Assembly (NCBI GenBank): GCA_947258515.1
Contig: CAMYIO010000004.1
Span: 1 to 54,391, forward strand
Direction: 5' to 3'
Source: an uncultured Ectothiorhodospiraceae bacterium
GTDB lineage: Bacteria > Pseudomonadota > Gammaproteobacteria > UBA9214
DNA length: 54,391 bases
This document shows, piece after piece, positions 21,516-33,618 of the stretch (within the stretch, counting starts at the first letter, position 1; each line of letters opens with the position of its first letter). A model generated the notes under the pieces. It was not told the DNA's origin. It did not search any database and was given only the letters and a program-made list of their open reading frames with translations. The position numbers and the translations under genes are program-made.

Positions 21516-22154
21516 GTGATGCCGAGACCCGTGATCAATCCGGTGGCGGTTTGTGTTTGCAGGCTGCTGCTGGCCCTGCTGCTGGTGCCTGTCACGGTCA
21601 CGGCCAGTGACCTTTCTCCACAGCAACTGGTTCGAGATACCTCGTCACGCATGCTGCAAGCAATGCACGAGGAGCAGGGCAGCATTGAAAAGGATGGGGC
21701 ACATCTGTACCAGCTGGTTGAACAGATCGTACTGCCATACTTTGATTTCCAGCGCATGAGCCAGTGGGTGCTGGGCAGGAACTGGCGCATGGCAACAACG
21801 CAACAGCGTGAACAGTTTGTCGAGCAATTCAGGATGTTGCTGGTGCGCACCTATGGCACGGCACTGCTTGAGTACGCCGACGAGGAAATCGTGTACCTGC
21901 CGGCTGCCGAGGAAAAGGGGGGGGCAAATGTGATGGTACGTACCGAGGTCAATCAACCGGGCATCGGTGTGATTCCCATTACCTATTCCATGTACCCGTC
22001 GGGCAGCGGCTGGAAGGTCTATGATATATCCATCAGTGGTGTCAGCCTGGTGACCAACTACCGTTCCACCTATGGCAGTATTATACGCAAGGATGGCATC
22101 GATCGCCTGATCGACCAGTTGTCAGAGCGCAACAGGTTGCACGCCGATGGCTGA
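21516..22154 (+). CDS. mlaC: phospholipid-binding periplasmic protein MlaC
   Basis: 212 aa; Ttg2D/MlaC pattern, signal peptide, VLPYFDFQRMSQWVLGRNWR. Confidence 0.9.
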   Translation: MMPRPVINPVAVCVCRLLLALLLVPVTVTASDLSPQQLVRDTSSRMLQAMHEEQGSIEKDGAHLYQLVEQIVLPYFDFQRMSQWVLGRNWRMATTQQREQFVEQFRMLLVRTYGTALLEYADEEIVYLPAAEEKGGANVMVRTEVNQPGIGVIPITYSMYPSGSGWKVYDISISGVSLVTNYRSTYGSIIRKDGIDRLIDQLSERNRLHADG

Positions 22155-22446
22155 AGCCACGCTGGTCGATAACGGCGCAGGCAGCTGGTTGCTGCAGGGC
22201 GAACTGGGCTTCCAGTCCGTGTCAGCCGTGCTGCGGGATGCCGGCACCCGCATGCAGGGTGAAGCCCGTCTTGTAGTGGACCTCAAGGGTGTCACGCGCG
22301 CTGACAGTGCCGGCCTGGCGCTGCTGGTGGAGTGGTTGCGCGAGTCGGAGAATGCCGGAAATGAAATCGTGTTTATCAATGTACCGGATCAGTTGCTGTC
22401 TATCGCCCGTGTCTGTGGCCTCAACGAGATACTCTCGCTGGGCTGA
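22147..22446 (+). CDS. mlaB: STAS-domain protein MlaB
   Basis: 99 aa; VVDLKGVTRADSAGLALLVEWLRES; operon position. Confidence 0.88.
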   Translation: MAEATLVDNGAGSWLLQGELGFQSVSAVLRDAGTRMQGEARLVVDLKGVTRADSAGLALLVEWLRESENAGNEIVFINVPDQLLSIARVCGLNEILSLG

Positions 22447-22480
22447 TGCCGGTTTCTTGAGTCCAGGGGAATAAAACGTC

Positions 22481-23997
<1,517 letters not shown>

Positions 23998-24031
23998 TAC
24001 GCGTTCAGTTTGATTTATACAAAATAATAAT

Positions 24032-24118
24032 TGCCACGGAATCCACGGAAGAACACGAAAAGATTTTCAATAAGGCTTTTATTGTTCAGTGTTTTCCGTG
24101 TGTTTCCGTGGCTATTAA
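24032..24118. repeat. CCACGGAA-type imperfect inverted repeat, copy 1
   Basis: attgccacggaatccacggaagaacacgaaaa ... gttttccgtgtgtttccgtggctatta. Confidence 0.75.
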
Positions 24119-24195
24119 CCAATCGAACCGGCAATAATGGTGTTGGCGCTGCCGGCGCTTGTAAATTGGCGGTATCTGCCTGACACTTGAACCCC

Positions 24196-24831
24196 ATGAA
24201 TAACGCACTGACGATCGCTCTTTCCAAGGGCCGTATTTTCGAGGAGACGCTGCCGCTGCTGGCTGCAGCCGGTATCAAGCCGATTGATGACCCTGAAACC
24301 AGCCGCAAGCTGATTCTTGACACCAACCAGGCCGATGTGAAACTGGTGATTATCCGTGCCGCGGATGTGCCCACCTATGTAGGCTACGGGGCAGCCGATG
24401 TCGGCGTTGCCGGCAAGGATGTCCTGCTGGAACACGGTGGCGAAGGCCTCTACGAGCCACTGGACCTGAAGATTGCACGCTGTCGCCTGATGGTGGCGGG
24501 ACCCGAGGGCAAACACAACGGTCAGGGGCGTCTGCGGATCGCCACCAAGTATGTGAACAGCACGCGGCGTTTTTATGCCGACCGCCAGGAGCAGGTTGAA
24601 ATCATCAAGCTGTACGGTTCCATGGAACTGGCGCCACTGGTAGGTCTGGCCGACCGTATTGTTGACGTGGTGGACACCGGAAATACCCTGAAGGCCAACG
24701 GCCTGATGCCACTGGAACATATCGCCGATATCAGTTCACGGCTGGTGGTTAACAAGGCGTCCATGAAAATGAAACACGCCCGTATCACGGAGTTTGTCGA
24801 GCGGCTGAAAACGGCAGTAGGAGCCGCTTAG
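24196..24831 (+). CDS. hisG: ATP phosphoribosyltransferase (short form)
   Basis: [41 protein letters not shown]. Confidence 0.95.
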   Translation: MNNALTIALSKGRIFEETLPLLAAAGIKPIDDPETSRKLILDTNQADVKLVIIRAADVPTYVGYGAADVGVAGKDVLLEHGGEGLYEPLDLKIARCRLMVAGPEGKHNGQGRLRIATKYVNSTRRFYADRQEQVEIIKLYGSMELAPLVGLADRIVDVVDTGNTLKANGLMPLEHIADISSRLVVNKASMKMKHARITEFVERLKTAVGAA

Positions 24832-24843
24832 GCCGGGTGACGT

Positions 24844-24880
24844 ATTTTTTCGTGTTCTTCCGTGGATTCCATGGCCATGA
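24844..24880. repeat. CCACGGAA-type repeat, half copy 2
   Basis: ttttttcgtgttcttccgtggattccatggccatga: one arm only. Confidence 0.6.
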
Positions 24881-24948
24881 TTATGTTTGTATTTATTGGA
24901 CCGAACCGGCACGAGTGACACCATTAACACTCCCTGTAGGCGGATTGC

Positions 24949-26250
24949 ATGTCTGACATTACCCGATTAAACAGCCAGGATCCGGACTTCGAGTCCGGTC
25001 TTGAGCGCCTGCTGGACTGGGAGCAGGGTGCGGACCCGGCGGTTGAAGCCGTGGTGCGCGACATCATTGCGGACATTCGCGTGCGCGGTGATGCGGCACT
25101 GCTCGATTACACCACGCGCTTTGATCACTGGAGCGCTGCCACGCCGGGAGACCTTGAGCGTTCGCTGCACGACTGTCAGCAGGCACTCGCCGCGATTGAT
25201 GACCGTCAACGCGAGGCGCTGGAACAGGCAGCTGCCCGTGTGCTTGCCTATGCCGAGCACCAGAAACTGGAATCCTGGTCATATACCGAGGCGGACGGTA
25301 CCGTGCTCGGCCAGCAGGTCATGCCGATGGACCGGGTGGGCTTGTATGTCCCCGGTGGCAAGGCGGCATACCCGTCATCCGTGCTCATGAATGCGATCCC
25401 TGCTAAGGTCGCCGGGGTGGCTGAACTGATCATGGTGGTGCCCACGCCGAATGGCGAGGTCAATGACATGGTACTGGCGGCCGCCGCGATTGCCGGTGTT
25501 GACCGCGTGTTTGCAATCGGCGGCGCACAGGCCGTGGCCGCGCTGGCCTACGGCACGGCTACCATTCCGCCGGTCGACAAGATTGTCGGACCGGGCAATG
25601 CCTGGGTCGCGACGGCCAAGCGCATGGTATTCGGCAAGGTCGGTATCGATATGATTGCCGGCCCTTCGGAAATACTGGTGATCTGCGATGGCCTGACGGA
25701 TCCCGACTGGATTGCCGTGGACCTGTTTTCACAGGCGGAACACGATGAAGACGCCCAGTCCATCCTCGTCAGCCCGGACGGTGAATTCCTGGAGCGGGTC
25801 ATGGCGAGTATCAGCCGCCTGCTACCGGAGATGCCCAGGGCCGATATTATCCGTGCCTCGTTGCAGGGGCAGGGCGCCCTCATCCAGGTACGCGATATGG
25901 ATGAAGCAATAGAAATTGCCAATCGGGTGGCGCCGGAGCACCTGGAACTCTCGATCGCGGACCCGCAGCCTGTTGCCAGGCGCATACGTCACGCCGGTGC
26001 CATCTTCATGGGACGCTATACCGCGGAAGTGCTTGGCGATTATTGTGCCGGACCCAATCACGTACTGCCGACGTCGCGCACGGCGCGCTTTTCCTCGCCG
26101 CTGGGTGTGTATGATTTCCAGAAACGCTCCAGCCTGATTTACTGTTCGGCTGAAGGTGCCAGTACGCTCGGCAAAACAGCCGCGATACTGGCGCACGGCG
26201 AGGGGCTGACCGCCCATGCCCGCTCGGCCGAGGTGCGGATAAAAGAGTAG
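24949..26250 (+). CDS. hisD: histidinol dehydrogenase
   Basis: 433 aa; [71 protein letters not shown]. Confidence 0.97.
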   Translation: MSDITRLNSQDPDFESGLERLLDWEQGADPAVEAVVRDIIADIRVRGDAALLDYTTRFDHWSAATPGDLERSLHDCQQALAAIDDRQREALEQAAARVLAYAEHQKLESWSYTEADGTVLGQQVMPMDRVGLYVPGGKAAYPSSVLMNAIPAKVAGVAELIMVVPTPNGEVNDMVLAAAAIAGVDRVFAIGGAQAVAALAYGTATIPPVDKIVGPGNAWVATAKRMVFGKVGIDMIAGPSEILVICDGLTDPDWIAVDLFSQAEHDEDAQSILVSPDGEFLERVMASISRLLPEMPRADIIRASLQGQGALIQVRDMDEAIEIANRVAPEHLELSIADPQPVARRIRHAGAIFMGRYTAEVLGDYCAGPNHVLPTSRTARFSSPLGVYDFQKRSSLIYCSAEGASTLGKTAAILAHGEGLTAHARSAEVRIKE

Positions 26251-26273
26251 TGATCAACTCGATGAAGACAAAC

Positions 26274-26368
26274 CATATGGCCACGAAATCCACGGAAGCC
26301 ACGAAAAAATAAACGCCTTACCAGAATTATTTCCGTGTTCTTTCATGGATTCTGTGGCTATTAATAAT
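26274..26368. repeat. CCACGGAA-type imperfect inverted repeat, copy 3
   Basis: ggccacgaaatccacggaagccacgaaaaaa ... atttccgtgttctttcatggattctgtggctatta. Confidence 0.75.
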
Positions 26369-26391
26369 CGTGGTCTGCCACCCGGTTTGTA

Positions 26392-27486
26392 ATGACAATG
26401 AGCATGCAGGAAAAAATCGACAAACTGGTTCGTTCCGAGATCAGGGCATTAACTGCCTATCATGTACCGCCAGCGAATGACCTGATCAAACTCGACGCCA
26501 TGGAAAACCCGTGGTCGTGGTCGGCCGAACTGCGCACTGCCTGGCTGGATGCCTTGCAGTCCGTTGAGATTAACCGTTATCCGGACCCGTCTGCGCGTCA
26601 GTTGCACGCCAGTATGCGGGCGGCAATGGCGGTGCCGGCGTCGGCCGCTGTCATCCTTGGCAATGGTTCTGACGAATTGATCCAGATGATTATCCAGACG
26701 CTCGCGAGTCCGGGCCGGGTAGTGATGGCGCCGGATCCGACCTTCGTCATGTACCGCCAGATCGCGACGGTCGCCAACATGGGCTACGTGGCAGTACCGT
26801 TGCAGACCGATTTTTCCCTCGATGAAGCGGCGATGCTGGCGGCGCTTGAAGAGCAGCAACCGGCGGTGATCTTTTTGTCCTATCCGAACAACCCCACGGC
26901 CAATCTATTTGATGCCGGCAGCCTGCGCAAGATTGTGTCCCGGGCAGACGGGTTGGTGGTCATCGACGAGGCCTATGCACCGTTTACCGATGCCAGCCTC
27001 ATGCCGGATATCGGTGACTACGACAACCTGCTGGTGTTGCGCACGGTGTCCAAGATGGGGCTGGCCGGATTGCGTCTGGGTCTGCTTGCCGGTCCAGCGG
27101 CCTGGCTGGAACAGATCGACAAGACACGCTTGCCCTACAACATCAGCGTGCTCAACCAGGTCACCGGCCGGTTCGCGCTGGCGCACGCTGATATCCTTGC
27201 GGCACAGGCGCGCGAGATTCGTGCGCAACGCGCGGCGCTCATCAGTGGCTTGCAGGGATTGCCGTCGTTAACGGTGTTTCCGAGCGAGGCCAACTTTATC
27301 CTGTTTCGAACGCCCCGTGGCCAGGCGACAGCGCTGTTCGAGGGCCTGAAAACCGCCGGCATCCTGATCAAGAATCTTGATGCCCCCGGAGGACCCCTGC
27401 AGGACTGCCTGCGTGTCACTGTCGGGTTGCCAGAGGAGAATGCGGTCTTCCTGGCGGCACTGCGGGAGCTGTTGCAGGCAGACTAG
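26392..27486 (+). CDS. hisC: histidinol-phosphate aminotransferase
   Basis: 364 aa; LDAMENPWSW, ILGNGSDELIQMII, SYPNNPTANLF, VIDEAYAPF, RTVSKMGLAGLRLG. Confidence 0.95.
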   Translation: MTMSMQEKIDKLVRSEIRALTAYHVPPANDLIKLDAMENPWSWSAELRTAWLDALQSVEINRYPDPSARQLHASMRAAMAVPASAAVILGNGSDELIQMIIQTLASPGRVVMAPDPTFVMYRQIATVANMGYVAVPLQTDFSLDEAAMLAALEEQQPAVIFLSYPNNPTANLFDAGSLRKIVSRADGLVVIDEAYAPFTDASLMPDIGDYDNLLVLRTVSKMGLAGLRLGLLAGPAAWLEQIDKTRLPYNISVLNQVTGRFALAHADILAAQAREIRAQRAALISGLQGLPSLTVFPSEANFILFRTPRGQATALFEGLKTAGILIKNLDAPGGPLQDCLRVTVGLPEENAVFLAALRELLQAD

Positions 27487-27507
27487 TGCGTTATAAGGAA
27501 AAAATAT

Positions 27508-27590
27508 TAGCCACGGAATCCACGGAAGAACACGAAAAAATAAAGACCTTTAAAGAAATATTTCCGTGTGTTTCCGTGGCTAAAAAATAA
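27508..27590. repeat. CCACGGAA-type imperfect inverted repeat, copy 4
   Basis: tagccacggaatccacggaagaacacgaaaaaa ... atttccgtgtgtttccgtggcta. Confidence 0.8.
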
Positions 27591-27645
27591 AAGCTACGCG
27601 GAGCATCTTTCATGCTGCCGTGGTTATCAAATCAGCCGCGCAATT

Positions 27646-28842
27646 TCACAGTCGCGCCTTCGGGGTGACCTTGCCCGGGCGCTGCATGATCTGCACCCGC
27701 GCGGTGAAGGGCACATCTTTCCGGTAGCCCGTCAGCGTGATGAAGGTGCCGGGCTGTTGTTCGGAAATGGTCTTCATGGCCTCGCTGGTTTCCTCGATCA
27801 TCTTGCCGTTGATGGAGACCACGATGTCGGTGGGTTCCAGCCCGGCCTTGCCAGCCGGACCGTCACGCATGACCCCCCCGATCAACATGCCCGGGCGGTA
27901 CGTCAGGCCGTAGGATTTCGCCAGCAGCGGTGTCATATCCTGGGCCTCGATACCGAGCCAGCCGCGAACCACGTGGCCCTTCTCGATGATCTGGGTCATG
28001 ACGCCCTTGGCGAGATTGATCGGAATGGCAAAGCCGATGCCCTGTGAACCGCCGCTGCGGCTGTAGATGGCCGAGTTGATGCCAATGAGTTCACCCCGGG
28101 TGTTAATCAGGGCGCCGCCGGAATTGCCCGGGTTGATGGCGGCATCTGTCTGGATAAATTCCTCGTAGGCGGTAATGCCGAGGTGATCGCGCCCGGTGGC
28201 ACTGATGATGCCGGACGTCACCGTCTGGCCCACGCCAAACGGATTGCCGATGGCCAGTACCACGTCGCCGACGCGCTGCTTGCCGGAGTCGCCGATGACG
28301 ATGCTTGGCAGGTTGTCGGTATGGATATAGAGCACGGCCAGGTCAGTATCCTCATCGATACCCGCCACCGTGGCCTTCGCGCTGCGGCCATCCGAAAGCA
28401 ATACCTGTATCTGGTCGGCACCCTCAATAACGTGATTGTTCGTCAGCAAATAGCCCTGGGCGCTGATCAGCACCCCGGAGCCCAGGCTGGTTTGTATTTC
28501 CTTGCGGGCCTTGGCAAAGCGATCGCCAAAAAACTGCTGGAAAACCGGATCTTCCAGCAGCGGGTGAACGCGGTGGGTGATCACCTTGGCGGTGTGGATA
28601 TTGACCACCGCGGGGATGGCCTTTTCAACGGCATCGGCGTAGGAGACCGGTCCATTCCAGCCGCCCGTAGCGGGGTCCGCGGTTGCGGCCGGTACGGTGT
28701 CTTCCACGGTCTCGCGGACTTCTACAACGCGGCTGTTGTCGCGCAACAGTGCGGGTTCGAGCAGCAGCACGTAGAGAAAGGCCACTGCGAGTCCGGCCAT
28801 GACGGTTTGCAGGATAAAGGAAAGTAATTTGCGAATCTTCAT
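27646..28842 (-). CDS. periplasmic trypsin-like serine protease (AlgW/DegS/DegQ-type) with PDZ domain
   Basis: 398 aa; LLTNNHVIEGADQIQV, DLAVLYIHTDNLPSI, QTDAAINPGNSGGALINTRGELIGINSAIYS. Confidence 0.93.
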   Translation of the reverse strand: MKIRKLLSFILQTVMAGLAVAFLYVLLLEPALLRDNSRVVEVRETVEDTVPAATADPATGGWNGPVSYADAVEKAIPAVVNIHTAKVITHRVHPLLEDPVFQQFFGDRFAKARKEIQTSLGSGVLISAQGYLLTNNHVIEGADQIQVLLSDGRSAKATVAGIDEDTDLAVLYIHTDNLPSIVIGDSGKQRVGDVVLAIGNPFGVGQTVTSGIISATGRDHLGITAYEEFIQTDAAINPGNSGGALINTRGELIGINSAIYSRSGGSQGIGFAIPINLAKGVMTQIIEKGHVVRGWLGIEAQDMTPLLAKSYGLTYRPGMLIGGVMRDGPAGKAGLEPTDIVVSINGKMIEETSEAMKTISEQQPGTFITLTGYRKDVPFTARVQIMQRPGKVTPKARL

Positions 28843-28911
28843 GGGTGCGATACCCTGTGACCGGTCGATTGTGGACGAATGAATAGCTGCACTTTAGCAG
28901 GATGTGATGTC

Positions 28912-29670
28912 ATGGTAACCCTGAAAGCACTGCTTGATTATACAAACCGCCTGTTGTCCATCGACAGCTTCGCGGATTACTGCCCCAATGGTTTGCAGGT
29001 TGAGGGTAGAGTAAAAGTCACCCGCCTGGTCAGTGGCGTCACGGCCAGTATGGAATTGATCGAGGCGGCCATTGATGCACGGGCCGATGCCATCGTGGTG
29101 CACCACGGTTATTTCTGGAAAGGCGAGGATGCCTGTGTGACCGGCATGAAGCGCGCCCGCCTGCAGCGGTTGCTGGGAACCGATACCAGTCTGCTGGCCT
29201 ATCATCTGCCTCTGGACGCGCACCCGGAACTCGGCAATAACGCACAGCTGGCAGAGCAGCTGGGGTTTCAACGCCAGGGAACTTTCGGCAACGACGCGGG
29301 CCTGTCACTGGCACAGTACGGCAGTTTGCCGCAACCCCTGACTGCAGCGGCGCTCTGCGGGCTGATCGATGAGCGTCTTGGGCGGATGCCGCTGCATGTG
29401 CCTGGCCGTCAATCGTCGATTCAAACCGTGGGCTGGTGCACGGGGGCGGCGCAGTCCTATATTGATGCCGCGGTAGAGCAGGGGCTGGATGCCTTCATCA
29501 GCGGTGAGATTTCGGAACAAACGGTGCATGTCGCTCGCGAGTGCGGTATTCATTATTTTGCCGCCGGTCATCATGCGACCGAGCGTTACGGGGTCAGGGC
29601 GCTGGGAGAGCACCTCGCCGGGCAGTTTGATATCGAACACCGCTTCATTGACATCGATAACCCGGTCTGA
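28912..29670 (+). CDS. Nif3-like dinuclear metal center hexameric protein (YbgI family)
   Basis: Likely ATG 28912; [31 protein letters not shown]-like [30 protein letters not shown]. Confidence 0.92.
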   Translation: MVTLKALLDYTNRLLSIDSFADYCPNGLQVEGRVKVTRLVSGVTASMELIEAAIDARADAIVVHHGYFWKGEDACVTGMKRARLQRLLGTDTSLLAYHLPLDAHPELGNNAQLAEQLGFQRQGTFGNDAGLSLAQYGSLPQPLTAAALCGLIDERLGRMPLHVPGRQSSIQTVGWCTGAAQSYIDAAVEQGLDAFISGEISEQTVHVARECGIHYFAAGHHATERYGVRALGEHLAGQFDIEHRFIDIDNPV

Positions 29671-29884
29671 TGTCGCCATGCATACAATCAGTGCAATCAG
29701 GCAGCGCTTTTTCCCTTTCACCCCTTGACCTAGTCGGGTTGTTAGACCATCCTATGCGGTTCTTGTGGTGCGCATGAATTAAATCAGAATATTCCGAAAT
29801 AGTTAAGCTGCTTTCGAGCGCTGAGGTCGTCGGGATGTTGCGCATAACTAGCTGATTTCGTTATTATAATCTGGAGATTGCCAT

Positions 29885-30478
29885 ATGAGTGGCGATAACA
29901 CCAATACAGGCAGACGCCGGTTTTTGACGGCCGCGACCACGGTCGTTGGCGCGGTCGGAGTCGGTTTCGCGCTGGTTCCCTTTGTTTCTTCCATGCAACC
30001 CAGTGCGAAAGCACGCGCCGCCGGTGCACCGGTTCGCGCTGATATCAGCAAACTGATGCCGGGGCAGATGATCCGGGTGAAGTGGCGCGGCAAACCCGTG
30101 TGGCTGGTGAAACGTACCGATGAAATGCTGGAAACACTGACCACGCTGGTTCCCGAATTGCGTGATCCGGATTCGGTCGAACCGATGCAGCCGGACTATG
30201 CACAGAACGAGTACCGTTCCATCAGGCCGGAAATTCTGGTGACGGTCGGTATCTGCACTCACCTGGGTTGCTCGCCGACCTACCGGCCGGATGTAGGCGC
30301 TGCCGATCTCGGCGCGGACTGGCTGGGGGGCTTCTTCTGTCCCTGCCACGGTTCGACATTTGATCTGGCCGGCCGTGTCTACAAGGGTGTACCGGCACCA
30401 CTGAATCTCGAAATTCCACCGCATCGCTACCTGAGCGACAACGAGCTGGTGATCGGTGAAGACGGGGGGGTCGCATAA
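29885..30478 (+). CDS. petA: ubiquinol-cytochrome c reductase Rieske iron-sulfur subunit
   Basis: 197 aa; TAT-like N-terminus RRRFLTAATTVVGAVG; CTHLGCSPTY ... CPCHGSTFDLAGRVYKG. Confidence 0.96.
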   Translation: MSGDNTNTGRRRFLTAATTVVGAVGVGFALVPFVSSMQPSAKARAAGAPVRADISKLMPGQMIRVKWRGKPVWLVKRTDEMLETLTTLVPELRDPDSVEPMQPDYAQNEYRSIRPEILVTVGICTHLGCSPTYRPDVGAADLGADWLGGFFCPCHGSTFDLAGRVYKGVPAPLNLEIPPHRYLSDNELVIGEDGGVA

Positions 30479-31735
30479 TGGGCGAAAAATGGAACAGGGG
30501 TTTACTGGGCTGGATCGATGCACGCTTCCCGCTCAGCAAGATGTGGTACGAGCACCTCGCCGAGTACTACGCACCCAAGAACTTTAACTTCTGGTACTAC
30601 TTCGGCTCTCTGGCGCTGATGGTGCTGGTGCTGCAGATTGTCACCGGTGTCTGGCTGACCATGAACTACAAGCCGGATGCCACACTGGCCTTCAATTCTG
30701 TCGAATACATCATGCGCGATGTGAACTGGGGCTGGTTGATTCGCTACATGCATTCGACGGGGCTGGTTGATTCGCTACATGCATTCGACCGGTGCGTCGA
30801 TGTTTTTCATCGTCGTCTATCTGCACATGTTCCGCGGCCTTATTTACGGTTCCTTCAAGAAACCACGGGAACTGATCTGGATCTTCGGCATGATTATCTA
30901 CGTGTGCCTGATGGCCGAGGCCTTCATGGGTTATCTGCTACCCTGGGGCCAGATGTCCTACTGGGGCGCGCAGGTGATCATTTCCCTGTTCGGTGCCATC
31001 CCGGGTATTGGCGATTCACTGGCACTGTGGATTCGCGGCGACTTCGTCATTGCTGACGCTACCCTGAACCGCTTCTTCGCCTTCCATGTGATTGCCGTGC
31101 CGATCGTGCTGCTGGCACTGGTGGTCCTGCACATCCTGGCACTGCACGAGGTGGGTTCCAATAACCCGGACGGTGTCGAGATCAAGAAGCACAAGGACGA
31201 TAACGGCATCCCTCTGGATGGTATCCCGTTCCACCCGTACTACACGGTGAAGGACATCGTCGGTGTGGCCGTATTCCTGATTATCTTTTCCGTGATTGTG
31301 TTCTTCATGCCCGAGATGGGCGGCTGGTTCCTGGAACGCGATAACTTTATCCCGGCAGACCCGTTGAAGACGCCGGAGCATATTGTGCCGTTATGGTACT
31401 TCACGCCGTTCTACGCCATCCTGCGGGCGGTCCCCGACAAGTTCCTCGGCGTGGTTGCCATGGGCGGCGCCATCTTTGTGCTGTTCCTGCTGCCGTGGCT
31501 GGATCGCAGTCCGGTGAAGTCAATTCGTTACCGCGGCGTGATCTACAAGATTGCGATCGCCGTGTTTGTCATCAGCTTTGTTGCACTCGGGTATCTCGGT
31601 ACCCAGCCGGCAACCGAGATAATGACCTGGTTCGCGCGTGTTTTCAGTCTGTTGTACTTCGGGTTCTTTGTCGCGTTGCTGATTATCCCCAAGTTTGAAA
31701 AGACCAAGCCGGTACCGGACAGGGTGACGTCATGA
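30478..31735 (+). pseudogene. petB: cytochrome b subunit of bc1 complex, frameshifted by a 31-bp tandem duplication (possibly a sequence/assembly error)
   Basis: ORF 30478-31056 gives MGEKWNRGLLGWIDARFPLSKMW...WGWLIRYMHSTG then leaves frame; ORF 30767-31735 resumes WLIRYMHSTGASMFFIVVYLHMFRGLIYGS... to the end. Confidence 0.9.
30728..30789. repeat. perfect 31-bp direct tandem duplication
   Basis: ggggctggttgattcgctacatgcattcgac at 30728-30758 and again at 30759-30789. Confidence 0.97.
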
Positions 31736-32469
31736 AAAAGTATCTAGTCATTGCTTTACTGGCACTGGCGCCTGCCTGGGTATTGGCTGCAGGTGGCAGT
31801 GTGCCTCTTGACAAGGCAAATATCGATCCGACCAACAAGCAGTCATTGCAGCGCGGTGCACGTATCTTTGTTAACTACTGCCTGAGCTGTCACTCGGCAG
31901 CGCTGATGCGCTACGAGCGCATGGGCACTGATCTCGGTATTGACGAGAAGCTGGTCAGTGAAAACCTGATGTTTACCGGCGGCAAGGTGGGTGAACTGAT
32001 GAAGGTTGCCACCGCGGCTGATGATGCCAAGGAATGGTTTGGTATAGTGCCGCCGGACATGAGCGTAATCGCGCGCGCGCGCGGTGTTGACTGGCTGTAT
32101 ACCTACATGCGCAGTTTCTATCGGGATGACTCGCGTCATATCGGTGTCAATAACCTGGTATTCCCGGATGTTGGAATGCCGAACGTGCTGTGGGAATTGC
32201 AGGGCATACAGGAGCCTGTCATCACCACGGTCAAGGGTCATGACGGTACCGAACACAAGGTTGTGAAACTGGAGCTGTCAGATCCCGGCTTGCAGACACC
32301 CAGGGAATTTGACCGCACCGTGCGTGACCTCGTGAACTTTCTAGACTACATGGGCGAACCGGCCAAATATGATCGCCGTCAACTCGGCACCCGGGTTATT
32401 CTTTTTCTGCTGGTGTTCCTTGTGCTGGCGTACTTGCTGAAGCGGAACTACTGGAAAGACATACACTGA
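31732..32469 (+). CDS. petC: cytochrome c1
   Basis: 245 aa; RGARIFVNYCLSCHSAALMRYERM; C-terminal TM anchor. Confidence 0.95.
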   Translation: MKKYLVIALLALAPAWVLAAGGSVPLDKANIDPTNKQSLQRGARIFVNYCLSCHSAALMRYERMGTDLGIDEKLVSENLMFTGGKVGELMKVATAADDAKEWFGIVPPDMSVIARARGVDWLYTYMRSFYRDDSRHIGVNNLVFPDVGMPNVLWELQGIQEPVITTVKGHDGTEHKVVKLELSDPGLQTPREFDRTVRDLVNFLDYMGEPAKYDRRQLGTRVILFLLVFLVLAYLLKRNYWKDIH

Positions 32470-32548
32470 GCCCGGCTGCCCTGGTAATCGGACATGTTAA
32501 CCTCGAGGAATGCCTGATATGGCCCTGGTAGCCAACCGCCGATCTGTA

Positions 32549-33145
32549 ATGAATTTATTTTCTTCAACAACCTGTCCCCAAAGCCATCGTGTGCGCATGG
32601 TGCTGGCAGAGAAAGGCATAACGGTCGAGATTATCGATGTTGACAACGGCCAGAAGCAGGAGGATTTGATTGACCTGAATCCTTACAACACGGTACCCAC
32701 GCTGGTTGATCGTGAACTGGTTCTCTATGATCCGCACACTATCGTCGAATATCTTGATGAGCGCTTTCCGCACCCGCCGTTGATGCCGGTTGATCCGGTG
32801 TCACGCGCACGCACGCGGCTGGCGCTGTTCCGTATCGAACATGACTGGTATGAACTGGTGCCGGCGCTTGAGTCCAAGGGCGAGAAAACCGTCAGCAAGG
32901 CACGCAAAACCCTGCGCGACAGCCTCACCTCGAGTGCCGAGGTGTTTGCCGCCAAGCCGTATTTCCTCAGTGATGAATTCTCTCTGGTTGATGCCAGTAT
33001 TGCTCCCATACTGTGGCGTCTGATGCGCTACCGTATCGATTTACCGCGCCAGGCTAAACCGGTGATGGATTATGCGGAACGCATGTTCAACCGTGAGTCA
33101 TTTCAGGCGAGCCTCACAGAGGCTGAACGTGAAATGAGGGAATGA
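32549..33145 (+). CDS. sspA: stringent starvation protein A / GST-like
   Basis: ORF 32510-33145; MNLFSSTTCPQSHRVRMVLAEKGITVEIIDVD; adjacent to sspB. Confidence 0.92.
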   Translation: MNLFSSTTCPQSHRVRMVLAEKGITVEIIDVDNGQKQEDLIDLNPYNTVPTLVDRELVLYDPHTIVEYLDERFPHPPLMPVDPVSRARTRLALFRIEHDWYELVPALESKGEKTVSKARKTLRDSLTSSAEVFAAKPYFLSDEFSLVDASIAPILWRLMRYRIDLPRQAKPVMDYAERMFNRESFQASLTEAEREMRE

Positions 33146-33233
33146 CCGGCCAGCTGGCTAATTCTGCGATTCAGGTCACCGCCGCTACGGCACAGTTGAT
33201 CACAGCGGCACAATCCGGGTATCTTCCTTTGGT

Positions 33234-33611
33234 ATGACACGCAGTCGTCCCTATCTGGTCCGTGCAATCCATGAATGGATCCTGGATAACGAAATGACAC
33301 CACACCTGCTGGTGGACATTGAGGGTGACGGTGTGGAAGTGCCTGCACAGCAGGGCCAGAATGGAAAAATCGTTCTGAATATCAGCCCCCAGGCCGTTGA
33401 AGGCCTGATGCTGGGTAATGATGCGATCGGCTTTCGTGCCCGTTTCGGCGGTATTTCAACCGATGTCTATGTGCCGGTAGATGCCGTGCTGGCAATTTAT
33501 GCGAAGGAAAATGGCCGCGGCATGGTCTTTAACGATGATGATAACGAGCCTGAACCCGATAGTTTCGGATCACGGCCGGGGAAACGCCCCGAGCTGAAGA
33601 TCGTCAAGTAG
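33234..33611 (+). CDS. sspB: ClpXP protease specificity-enhancing factor SspB
   Basis: 125 aa; PYLVRAIHEWILDNEMTPHLLVD; IVLNISPQAVEGLMLGNDAIGFRARFGG. Confidence 0.94.
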   Translation: MTRSRPYLVRAIHEWILDNEMTPHLLVDIEGDGVEVPAQQGQNGKIVLNISPQAVEGLMLGNDAIGFRARFGGISTDVYVPVDAVLAIYAKENGRGMVFNDDDNEPEPDSFGSRPGKRPELKIVK

Positions 33612-33618
33612 GCAAACG

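Noticed and set aside
30728-30800. Programmed ribosomal frameshift in petB
   Set aside because: The frame change is fully explained by a perfect 31-bp tandem duplication; no slippery-sequence argument is needed.
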